From: Prevotella sp.
GTDB lineage: Bacteria > Bacteroidota > Bacteroidia > Bacteroidales > Bacteroidaceae
DNA: 40,819 nt
Direction: 5' to 3'
Assembly (NCBI GenBank): GCA_016285055.1
Contig: JAEEPZ010000025.1
Location: 1-40,819 of the forward strand
This document shows, in pieces, positions 31,451-40,819 of the stretch. A program made the translations under genes and the position numbers. The notes below the pieces were generated by a model. It worked only from the letters and a program-made list of their open reading frames with translations, was not told the origin of the DNA and did not search any database. Position 1 is the stretch's first letter; each line of letters opens with the position of its first letter.

Positions 31451-31481
31451 TTTGGTTTTCGCTCGCTTATTCGTACCTTTG
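31451..31481 (+). promoter_or_regulatory. Promoter of glnS
   Basis: TTTG (31451-31454), 19 bases, TACCTTTG (31474-31481), 29 bases before the ATG at 31511. Confidence 0.75.
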
Positions 31482-31510
31482 CAACCAAAATTCATTATAA
31501 GTACATCAAT

Positions 31511-33328
31511 ATGGCAGAGAATAATATGAATGAGAGCGAAGTGAAGAAAAACATCAGTACCGAGGGTACGGCTTCTCAGAGTGTGAGTTTCGTGGAACAG
31601 AAAGTGATTGACGACCTGGCCGCAGGCAAGAACGGAGGACGACTGCAGACGCGATTCCCACCAGAGCCAAACGGATACCTGCACATAGGGCACGCAAAAG
31701 CCATCGCTATCGACTTCGGACTGGCAAAGAAATACGGTGGAGAGTGCAACCTGCGATTCGACGACACCAACCCGCAGAAAGAGGACACAGAATACATCGA
31801 GAGCATAGAGCACGACATCAAGTGGCTCGGCTTCGAATGGGCACACGTCTATTATGCCAGCGACTATTTCCAGCAGCTGTGGGACTTTGCAGTATGGCTC
31901 ATCAAACAGGGACGGGCATACGTGGACGAGCAGAGCGCAGAGGTGATAGCACAGCAGAAGGGCACCACCACCAGCCCAGGCACCAACTCACCCTTCCGCG
32001 ACCGCCCCGTGGAGGAGAGCCTGCGGTTGTTCGATTATATGAACAGCGGACAGTGCCAGCCGGGAACGCTGACACTGCGCGCCAAGATTGACATGGCACA
32101 CCCGAACATGCTGTTCCGTGACCCGCTCATCTATCGTGTGCTGAACATGCCTCACGTGAAGACGGGGTCGAAGTGGAACGCTTACCCGATGTATGACTTT
32201 GCACACGGACAGAGCGACTACCTCGAGGGGGTCACACACTCGTGGTGCACCCTGGAGTTTGTGGAGCACCGACCTCTCTACGACCTCTTCGTGCAGTGGA
32301 TGCGTGAATGGGTTGCCGATTGCGGGGCGAATGCAGAGAGCGGTAGCAAGCTGGCCAACCTGTACGATTCGCTATCCACGTATCAGGGACCGCGACAGAC
32401 AGAGTTCAACAAGCTGAATCTGAACTATATCCTCCTCTCGAAGCGCAACCTCCGCACGCTGGTCAGCGAAGGCGTTGTCAGCGGATGGGACGACCCACGT
32501 ATGCCCACCATCTGCGGATTCCGTCGGAGAGGATACTCGCCAGAAGGCATCAGGAAGTTCATGGAGAAGATAGGCTACACCAAGATAGACGCGCTGAATG
32601 ACATGGCCCTCTTTGAGAGTGCCCTGCGCGACGACCTGAACACACGTGCCCTGCGCGTGTCGGCGGTGCTTGACCCCGTGAAGGTGGTCATCACCAATTA
32701 CCCGGAAGGACAGACGGAGATGCTCACAGCCGTGAACAATCCTGAGAACGAGGCCGACGGCACGCACGAGGTGGAGTTCAGCCGTGAGCTGTGGATAGAG
32801 CGCGACGACTTCATGGAGGTGGCAGAAAAAAAATTCATGCGTCTGGCACCCGGCAAGGAGGTGAGACTGAAGAACGCCTATATCATCAAGTGCGACGAGG
32901 AGCATCCCTGCGACAAGGATGCCGAGGGCCGCGTCACGACCATCTATTGCACCTACGACGCTGAGACACGCAGTGGGCTGCCCGGTGCCAACCGTAAAAT
33001 CAAGGGCAAGACGCTACACTGGGTCAGCTGTCACAATGCAGTAAAGGCAGAGGTGCGCCTCTACGACAGGCTGTGGAAAGCGGAGAATCCGCGCGACGAG
33101 CTGAAACGCATCGAGGAAGAAGAAGGACTGAAGGGAATCGACGCCATGAAAGTGATGATGAACCCCGACAACCTCCGCATCAACACCAACTGCTACATAG
33201 AGCCCTTCGCAGTAGGACTGCCGGCACTCACCTATCTGCAGTTCCAGCGCATCGGCTACTTCAACGTTGACCCCGACAGCACGCCTGACCATCCCGTCTT
33301 CAACCGTACCGTAGGGCTGAAGAGCTAA
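31511..33328 (+). CDS. glnS: Glutamine--tRNA ligase
   Basis: A 605-residue class I aminoacyl-tRNA synthetase charging tRNA-Gln. Landmarks: P-P-E-P-N-G-Y-L-H-I-G-H (HIGH at residues 58-61), R-F-D-D-T-N-P, W-C-T-L-E-F, and the KMSKS-type loop L-L-S-K-R (308-312), followed by the anticodon-binding beta-barrels with E-F-S-R-E-L-W-I-E-R-D-D-F and Y-L-Q-F-Q-R-I-G-Y-F. A 30-residue N-terminal extension precedes the core, which makes it longer than the E. coli enzyme (554 aa). The presence of GlnS means Gln-tRNA need not be made by transamidation. It has a consensus promoter divergent from the adhesin-like gene; the TPR gene follows 73 bases later. Confidence 0.97.
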   Translation: MAENNMNESEVKKNISTEGTASQSVSFVEQKVIDDLAAGKNGGRLQTRFPPEPNGYLHIGHAKAIAIDFGLAKKYGGECNLRFDDTNPQKEDTEYIESIEHDIKWLGFEWAHVYYASDYFQQLWDFAVWLIKQGRAYVDEQSAEVIAQQKGTTTSPGTNSPFRDRPVEESLRLFDYMNSGQCQPGTLTLRAKIDMAHPNMLFRDPLIYRVLNMPHVKTGSKWNAYPMYDFAHGQSDYLEGVTHSWCTLEFVEHRPLYDLFVQWMREWVADCGANAESGSKLANLYDSLSTYQGPRQTEFNKLNLNYILLSKRNLRTLVSEGVVSGWDDPRMPTICGFRRRGYSPEGIRKFMEKIGYTKIDALNDMALFESALRDDLNTRALRVSAVLDPVKVVITNYPEGQTEMLTAVNNPENEADGTHEVEFSRELWIERDDFMEVAEKKFMRLAPGKEVRLKNAYIIKCDEEHPCDKDAEGRVTTIYCTYDAETRSGLPGANRKIKGKTLHWVSCHNAVKAEVRLYDRLWKAENPRDELKRIEEEEGLKGIDAMKVMMNPDNLRINTNCYIEPFAVGLPALTYLQFQRIGYFNVDPDSTPDHPVFNRTVGLKS

Positions 33329-33401
33329 CCAGTTATAATCTATGCTAACCTGTTGACGGCTTGGCGCATGGCTGGAGGAATAGAAGCAAAAGACTAATGG
33401 A

Positions 33402-34817
33402 ATGAAGGAAACGGGCGACGAATACTTTGACAGCGAGGAGTTCCGCGAACTGTTGGCGGAATACGAGGACGCCGTGAACATGGGGATGCCTGTGTTCATG
33501 GATGCTGATGAGTTGTCGGATATTGCTGACTACTATCAGATGACGGAGCGCTTCGACGAGGCCGACGAGGCCATCAACCTGGCACTCAGTCTCTCGCCAG
33601 GAGCCATCGCACCGCTGACCTACAAGATTCACGAAGCCCTCTGGAACGGCAACACCGAACAGGCAAAGGAGTATCTGGCACAGATCACAGAGACCGACGA
33701 GCCTGACTATGTCTACGACAAGGCGGAGATCATGCTGGCAGAGGAACGTGTGGAGGAAGCCGACCGCTATCTGCGGGAGGAGTTCAAGAAAGTGCCGCCA
33801 GAGGAGTATCAGGACTATGTCATAGACGTGGCCAACATCTATGCCGACTACAACTATCCGGAGAAAGCCATGCAGTGGATGACGCGAGCCAAGCAGGAGG
33901 ACTCACCAGAGTTCAAGGAACTGCTGGCACGCACACTCTTCGGCCTGGGAAAGTACAAGGACAGCGAGAAGCTGTGGGGCGAGCTCATTGACACTGACCC
34001 CTACTCGAAGCACTACTGGAATGCGCTGGCCAGCACCCAGCTCATGAATGAGGACTACAGCGGGTCGGTGGAAAGCAGCGAGTATGCCATTGCCATCGAC
34101 CCTAACGACGCAGAAAGCCTCCTGTCGAAAGCCAATGGTCTCTATCGATTGGGCAACTACGAGGAGGCACTCGACTATTTCCAGCGCTACTCTGAGCACG
34201 TGCCTGACGACGAGTATGGATGGTTGTACCAGGGAACATGCCTCATCAACCTGGAGCGAATAGACGAGGCCCTCGTTATCCTGCACAAGGCGGCAGACAT
34301 GGCACCACACGACTCAGAATGTCTCAGCGACATCTTCCAGGAACTGGCTTTTGCCTACAGCGAGAAAAGCGATGAGAAGAAAGCGTTGGAAATGCTTGAC
34401 TTGGCCGACATTTACGACAGCGACAAGGTGCAGACACTCGTGGTGAGAGGACATATCCTGCTCTCGGCAGGCGATGTGAAGGAAGCACAGCACTATTTCC
34501 GACAGGCTGTGGTGATGAGCGACAATCCTCACCAGACGTTGCTGCGCATCATCGTCTCTGTCTACGACAACCACTATCTCGATGCCGCATACCATCTCTT
34601 CAAGAAGTATTTCCGCGTGGTGGACAGCGAGTGTGCCAATGGCTATGCCTACATGGCCCTGTGCTGCTACGACTTGAAACGCTACGACGAGTTTCTCAGC
34701 TATCTGAAGGAGGCCTGTCGGCGCAATCCCAACGAGTGCAAGACGGCTCTGAGTCATCTCTTCCCTGAAGGGGTGGAGCCAGATGAATACTATCAATACA
34801 TCAAAAACCGTATGTGA
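33402..34817 (+). CDS. Tetratricopeptide-repeat protein
   Basis: A 471-residue acidic cytoplasmic protein built of helix pairs of about 34 residues from residue 30 to near the end. Typical TPR units are visible: Y-Q-M-T-E-R-F-D-E-A-D-E-A-I-N-L-A-L, L-F-G-L-G-K-Y-K-D-S-E-K-L-W, A-N-G-L-Y-R-L-G-N-Y-E-E-A-L-D-Y-F, Q-E-L-A-F-A-Y-S-E-K and L-S-A-G-D-V-K-E-A-Q-H-Y-F. No signal peptide, membrane span or enzymatic domain is seen, so it is presumably a protein-interaction scaffold. It follows glnS in the same direction with a 73-base gap and no terminator in between, so partial cotranscription is likely. The DedA gene follows 45 bases after it. Confidence 0.88.
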   Translation: MKETGDEYFDSEEFRELLAEYEDAVNMGMPVFMDADELSDIADYYQMTERFDEADEAINLALSLSPGAIAPLTYKIHEALWNGNTEQAKEYLAQITETDEPDYVYDKAEIMLAEERVEEADRYLREEFKKVPPEEYQDYVIDVANIYADYNYPEKAMQWMTRAKQEDSPEFKELLARTLFGLGKYKDSEKLWGELIDTDPYSKHYWNALASTQLMNEDYSGSVESSEYAIAIDPNDAESLLSKANGLYRLGNYEEALDYFQRYSEHVPDDEYGWLYQGTCLINLERIDEALVILHKAADMAPHDSECLSDIFQELAFAYSEKSDEKKALEMLDLADIYDSDKVQTLVVRGHILLSAGDVKEAQHYFRQAVVMSDNPHQTLLRIIVSVYDNHYLDAAYHLFKKYFRVVDSECANGYAYMALCCYDLKRYDEFLSYLKEACRRNPNECKTALSHLFPEGVEPDEYYQYIKNRM

Positions 34818-34862
34818 TAGCCAGAACGGTTTTTCCTTGTGTTTACTTTGTAATAACGAATC

Positions 34863-35516
34863 ATGAATTTTATTGACACACTGTTAGGACAGCTCAATTA
34901 CGGCACCATCCTGTTACTGATGCTGCTGGAGAGCACCGTCATACCCGTTCCCTCCGAGCTGGTCGTCGCCCCTGCTGCCTATCAAGCTGCATCCGGCGAT
35001 TTGAATGTATTTCTTGTGGTGCTCTTCGCCACCATCGGCGCTGCCATCGGTGCCACCATCAACTATGTCGTGGCACTCTATGTGGGTCGCCCCGTCATCT
35101 ATAAGTTTGCCAACAGCAAGTGGGGCAAGATGTGCCTGCTGAACCAGGAGAAGGTGGAGAAGAGTGAGAAGTATTTCGACGAGCACGGCGTGGCCGCCAC
35201 CCTCACCGGGCGTCTCATTCCCGGCATCCGCCATCTCATCAGCATTCCCGCAGGACTGGCACGCATGCACTACGGCAAGTTCCTGCTCTACACCACGCTG
35301 GGCGCCGGCGTATGGCACAGCATCCTCGCCGCCTTAGGCTGGTATCTGGCTTCAGTCGTGCCCAAGGACCAACTCAACGACACCATCGAGAAGTACAACA
35401 CCTACATCGTCGTCGGCATCGTAGCCATCGTCGTCCTGGTCATCGCCTTCTTTGTGGTGAAACACTATTGGAGGAAGCCAAGGAAGATGAAGGATCAACT
35501 GGAGGATGCGAGTTAG
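34863..35516 (+). CDS. DedA-family membrane protein
   Basis: A 217-residue inner-membrane protein of the DedA/VTT (SNARE-associated) family, whose members act in lipid carrier (undecaprenyl-phosphate or phospholipid) translocation. Family marks: E-S-T-V-I-P-V-P-S-E in the first re-entrant region, the G-R-L-I-P-G-I-R-H-L-I-S-I-P-A-G signature in the second, several hydrophobic spans (about 15-35, 48-72, 138-160 and 175-197), and a basic C-terminal tail facing the cytoplasm. The length is normal. It begins 45 bases after the TPR gene in the same orientation. The specific lipid transported cannot be told from sequence. Confidence 0.9.
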   Translation: MNFIDTLLGQLNYGTILLLMLLESTVIPVPSELVVAPAAYQAASGDLNVFLVVLFATIGAAIGATINYVVALYVGRPVIYKFANSKWGKMCLLNQEKVEKSEKYFDEHGVAATLTGRLIPGIRHLISIPAGLARMHYGKFLLYTTLGAGVWHSILAALGWYLASVVPKDQLNDTIEKYNTYIVVGIVAIVVLVIAFFVVKHYWRKPRKMKDQLEDAS

Positions 35517-35568
35517 GTCTGGCAATAAATACTAACTATGCAGTCACATAATAATAGGAGATAGGATT

Positions 35569-35820
35569 ATGGCGACAATAGTATTACAAGTTCCAGACGA
35601 GAACCTCGTTTCGAAAGTGAAGCAGGCTTGCAAAATGATAGTGGGTGTTACATCTGTGAAGTTGCAGAAAAATGCAAAGCCCCGTCTCTATGACCCTGAG
35701 ACTGGCGAGTTTCTGAACGACAAGACGATGAAGGCCATCGAGAAAGTTCGCAGCGGCAAGGATAAAGGAACGACATACAGTTCGTTCGAGGAGTTTGAGA
35801 AAGCCATGCGAGCCCTATGA
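35569..35820 (+). CDS. Antitoxin of a RelB/DinJ-like or related type II TA pair (orphan)
   Basis: An 83-residue small protein. The first 25 residues form a strand-helix, A-T-I-V-L-Q-V-P-D-E-N-L-V-S-K-V-K-Q-A, as in short Bacteroidales antitoxins. The middle part is D-P-E-T-G-E-F-L-N-D-K-T-M-K-A-I-E-K-V, and the C-terminal toxin-wrapping segment is Y-S-S-F-E-E-F-E-K-A-M-R-A-L. The stop overlaps the ATG of a toxin reading frame (ATGA), the classic arrangement of RelBE/YafQ-type operons, but that frame ends after 20 codons. The antitoxin therefore appears to be orphaned. It may still repress its own promoter or counter a related toxin elsewhere. Confidence 0.78.
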   Translation: MATIVLQVPDENLVSKVKQACKMIVGVTSVKLQKNAKPRLYDPETGEFLNDKTMKAIEKVRSGKDKGTTYSSFEEFEKAMRAL

Positions 35821-35879
35821 AGCAACTCTACGAAATCAAGACCTACAAGCAGTATGACCGTGACGTGAAGCTGGTCTAA
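35817..35879 (+). pseudogene. Truncated YafQ/RelE-type toxin remnant
   Basis: The frame begins at the ATGA overlap and reads M-K-Q-L-Y-E-I-K-T-Y-K-Q-Y-D-R-D-V-K-L-V before a TAA. A start of this kind (strand, then K-x-Y-x-R-D-V-K-L) is typical of YafQ-family mRNA-interferase toxins of about 90 residues. The remaining 70 codons are absent; the next gene on the opposite strand ends 12 bases later. A deletion or rearrangement removed the toxin body. Confidence 0.7.
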
Positions 35880-35891
35880 CTACAGGGAGAA

Positions 35892-36848
35892 CTATAAATG
35901 GAGTAGTAGGAACCAGTCGCGTAACACACCCTTGTACTGATTCTGCGAGTCGGCCACGAGAAGCAATGTGTGGGGGCCGATGGCGCACATTCCCTCATAA
36001 TTGGCAAACTTTCGGCTGAGAACCGACAGCCGTGTCTGAAACTTGCTGATGAGCTTTTTCGTCAGCAAGTTTTCGTTTGGCGTGAGTTGTACCTCGTAAA
36101 TGCTGATAATGGTATTCGCCTCGACTTTCAGCCGCGGCACATGCACCTGGCGCTCCAAGACGATGAGCCGTCCATCGCCCATGGCGCAAAGGGCTGACAC
36201 TCCTTGCGAATACTTGGGGCTGACGGGTTTGTCGGGCTTGTAAAGATACTGCTGCGTGGGCTGCAGGTCGTCGCCGAACGCCTGTATGCGCAGCACCGTG
36301 TCGCCAGGCAGGGGACGCTCGGTGGTGAGGAAAAACTGGTGAGAAAGCGTGTCGTAGGTCAGCGCCTCAATGCCCTGATTGCTGCGTGCACGCTTGAAAT
36401 GGGCGGGCATGTTCAGTTTCTTCCCTGTGCGCTGACCGTCGAGGGTGTATTCAAAGACCTCGTTGTCCTTCTCACCACTAATAAATAATGTACGCGTGAA
36501 GGGACGGTAACAGATGCCCTCCATGTCACGGTTGGCATGTCCGCTGCTGCGGTAACCTTCGTTGCTGGCCGCAGTGATGCGGTTGCTTTGCGTGTTGATG
36601 TCGAAGCGGAACAGATAAAAGCCGTCCTCGCGATGCTTGTCGTCAACCACAGCAAAAAGGCCTTCGTCAATCTTGCAGATGCCGCTGTAGTTGCCTGCTG
36701 GTATCTGCTTGGGGAAATGAAACGGTCCATACAGACCCAATCCCTCCCTGTAAGGAGGGGAGGCGACACCAAGTGTGCAGATATAGCACAACAGTAAGGT
36801 GATGACTTTCCTTCCTGCAGGGAGGGATTGAGCGAGGGATGGTTTCAC
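35892..36848 (-). CDS. Phytase-esterase-like beta-propeller, exported
   Basis: A 318-residue protein of the esterase-like activity of phytase family (PF13449), a probable secreted beta-propeller: D-E-G-L-F-A-V-V-D-D, R-D-M-E-G-I-C-Y, S-N-Q-G-I-E-A-L-T-Y-D, L-I-V-L-E-R-Q, and the closing N-Y-E-G-M-C-A-I-G-P-H-T-L-L-L-V-A-D-S. The only start giving a full N-terminus is GTG at 36848, immediately after the beta-galactosidase stop. The hydrophobic stretch V-I-T-L-L-L-C-Y-I-C-T-L-G-V-A serves as signal peptide. Unusually, the DNA for residues about 1-37 consists largely of CCCTCCCTGCAGGAAGG and CCTCCTTACAGGGAGGG palindromes, so the leader seems to be built from repeat sequence. It is cotranscribed with lacZ. 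The substrate is unknown. Confidence 0.78.
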   Translation of the reverse strand: MKPSLAQSLPAGRKVITLLLCYICTLGVASPPYREGLGLYGPFHFPKQIPAGNYSGICKIDEGLFAVVDDKHREDGFYLFRFDINTQSNRITAASNEGYRSSGHANRDMEGICYRPFTRTLFISGEKDNEVFEYTLDGQRTGKKLNMPAHFKRARSNQGIEALTYDTLSHQFFLTTERPLPGDTVLRIQAFGDDLQPTQQYLYKPDKPVSPKYSQGVSALCAMGDGRLIVLERQVHVPRLKVEANTIISIYEVQLTPNENLLTKKLISKFQTRLSVLSRKFANYEGMCAIGPHTLLLVADSQNQYKGVLRDWFLLLHL

Positions 36849-40046
<3,198 letters not shown>

Positions 40047-40102
40047 CAATAATTGTAAGAGAAAAAGAAAGAAATAATGTGTTTTCTTTCAGATTTTTTT
40101 CG

Positions 40103-40110
40103 TATTTTTG
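40103..40110 (+). promoter_or_regulatory. Candidate -7 box of the 128-aa lipoprotein gene
   Basis: TATTTTTG, 49 bases before the ATG at 40160, with a T-rich but imperfect -33 region. Confidence 0.5.
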
Positions 40111-40129
40111 CGCCATCACTCTGTAACAA

Positions 40130-40157
40130 GCACTCAACACCCAACAATCAACACTGA
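40130..40157 (+). repeat. Short heptamer repeat in the leader of the lipoprotein gene
   Basis: CTCAACA, CCCAACA, ATCAACA and CTGAATA run head to tail just before the ATG, of the same style as the heptamers inside menF. Confidence 0.6.
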
Positions 40158-40159
40158 AT

Positions 40160-40546
40160 ATGAAGCATTTTTTACTCTTATTGACAGCGCTGCTGACACT
40201 TAGCGCCTGTCAGGAATCGATGGAAGAGCGTGCTGCGCGCGATGCAGCCGATGTGACAGCCAAGCGTTGCCCCATGAAGCTGAACGACGAGGGAACGCTC
40301 ATCCTGGAGCGCATCACCTTTGACAAAGCCACCCGCACGTGGAAGCAGGACTTCCTGCTCGACGCCGCACCTGAGGCACTGGAGCGGCTCGACATGCGCG
40401 ACGTTCTGTTGCAGGAACTGAATAACATGCCCAGCTACAAGCCTTACATGGAGAGCCAGTTCATCTTCCAGTATGTCTATTGCGACATGAAGAATCCCAA
40501 GGACACACTGATGAACATCAGGCTGACGCCGAAGGACTACGAATAA
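40160..40546 (+). CDS. Small lipoprotein, unknown function
   Basis: A 128-residue protein with a lipoprotein signal M-K-H-F-L-L-L-L-T-A-L-L-T-L-S-A-C (lipid at Cys17). The mature part has a charged helix (E-S-M-E-E-R-A-A-R-D-A-A-D-V-T-A-K), then C-P-M-K-L-N-D-E-G-T-L-I-L-E-R-I-T-F-D-K, W-K-Q-D-F-L-L-D and a C-terminal strand region with F-I-F-Q-Y-V-Y-C-D-M-K. I know similar short Bacteroidales lipoproteins but no named function. It stands alone, divergent from lacZ, and is followed 14 bases later by the fold-back repeat element. Confidence 0.78.
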   Translation: MKHFLLLLTALLTLSACQESMEERAARDAADVTAKRCPMKLNDEGTLILERITFDKATRTWKQDFLLDAAPEALERLDMRDVLLQELNNMPSYKPYMESQFIFQYVYCDMKNPKDTLMNIRLTPKDYE

Positions 40547-40559
40547 TTATGGCAATGAT

Positions 40560-40819
40560 ATAGCAGTTGACCCTTTGCAGAAAGGATTTATGCGCAGCCA
40601 TCCCCTCCCTTCAAGGGGAGGGGCAGGGGTGGGGTCTGTAATGTCAGTAATGCTCTTTGCTGCCACTCCTTCGCTGCCACTTCTTTGCAGCCCACTCTTC
40701 GCTGAAACTTCTTCGCCCACACTCTTCGCTGACAGGATATTACTGATATTACAGACCCCACCCCTAACCCCTCCCCTTGAAGGGAGGGGATGGCTGCGCA
40801 TGAATAGGTCAACTGCTAT
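40560..40819. repeat. Fold-back repeat element, copy B, with complete ends
   Basis: A 260-bp inverted repeat. The ends are ATAGCAGTTGACC (40560-40572) and its exact complement at 40807-40819. Inner arms carry ATGCGCAGCCATCCCCTCCC and then the GGGGTGGGGTCTGTAATGTC block with its complement near 40745-40800. The left arm has about 12 extra bases. The centre is made of degenerate CTTCGCTG-type units. It shares arms and centre with 16848-17040. The window ends exactly at the outer end, so it may continue. Confidence 0.92.

Overview
The window looks like a chromosomal stretch of a member of the Bacteroidales, most likely Prevotellaceae. The evidence is the promoter style (TTTG, 19-20 bases, then TAnnTTTG close to many starts), the near absence of Shine-Dalgarno sites, secreted proteins ending in a short Y-[ND]-[LM]-x-G ... 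G-[IL]-x-I ... G-K tail, many outer-envelope lipoproteins, and BT4734/VirE-N and DUF3987 proteins. The base composition is moderately GC-rich, with AT-rich patches in intergenic DNA and in part of a restriction-modification locus. No rRNA, tRNA, CRISPR array or intact insertion sequence was seen.

Layout. 1-2476: an operon of a 5'-truncated nucleotidyltransferase-family gene, an M48 lipoprotein metalloprotease and galE. 2554-8960: two overlapping secreted glycan-active genes, a GH128-like modular protein and a TIM-barrel/ricin/FN3/LamG protein. 9061-11219: three palindromes between convergent genes, then a minus-strand operon of two related small lipoproteins and a beta-helix carbohydrate-binding protein. 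11236-13275: a tandem pair of ROK-family proteins from a divergent promoter; the first lacks the catalytic Asp. 13281-16690: a 10-bp tandem repeat followed by the menaquinone genes menI-like, menF and menD, with two repeat-derived in-frame insertions in menF. 16691-17417: repeat-rich DNA with a fold-back element. 17418-20285: a large secreted protein of alternating Ig-like modules.

20739-30550 is the accessory part. It holds an HU-like protein, a split primase/helicase-like pair (BT4734/VirE-N plus PriCT-2-DUF3987), an unrecognised 377-aa protein, and two orphan small genes with almost no leader (150 and 209 aa, the latter with a PD-(D/E)XK-like pattern). Each orphan gene faces a convergent candidate small RNA. 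Between them lies an EcoRI-type adenine methyltransferase with a DUF262-HNH nuclease, preceded by an approximately 300-base leader that can form a long-range helix or competing hairpins. Related intergenic blocks with an identical 14-bp core bound the methylase/nuclease segment.

30554-40819: a secreted cleaved-adhesin-like protein, glnS, a TPR protein, a DedA membrane protein, an antitoxin whose toxin is reduced to a 20-codon stub, a phytase-esterase-like protein with a secreted GH2 beta-galactosidase, a small lipoprotein, and a complete fold-back repeat at the right edge. A recurring theme is invasion of genes by short tandem repeats and GC-rich palindromes: menF, lacZ, the signal peptide of the phytase-like gene, and sequence directly upstream of two start codons.
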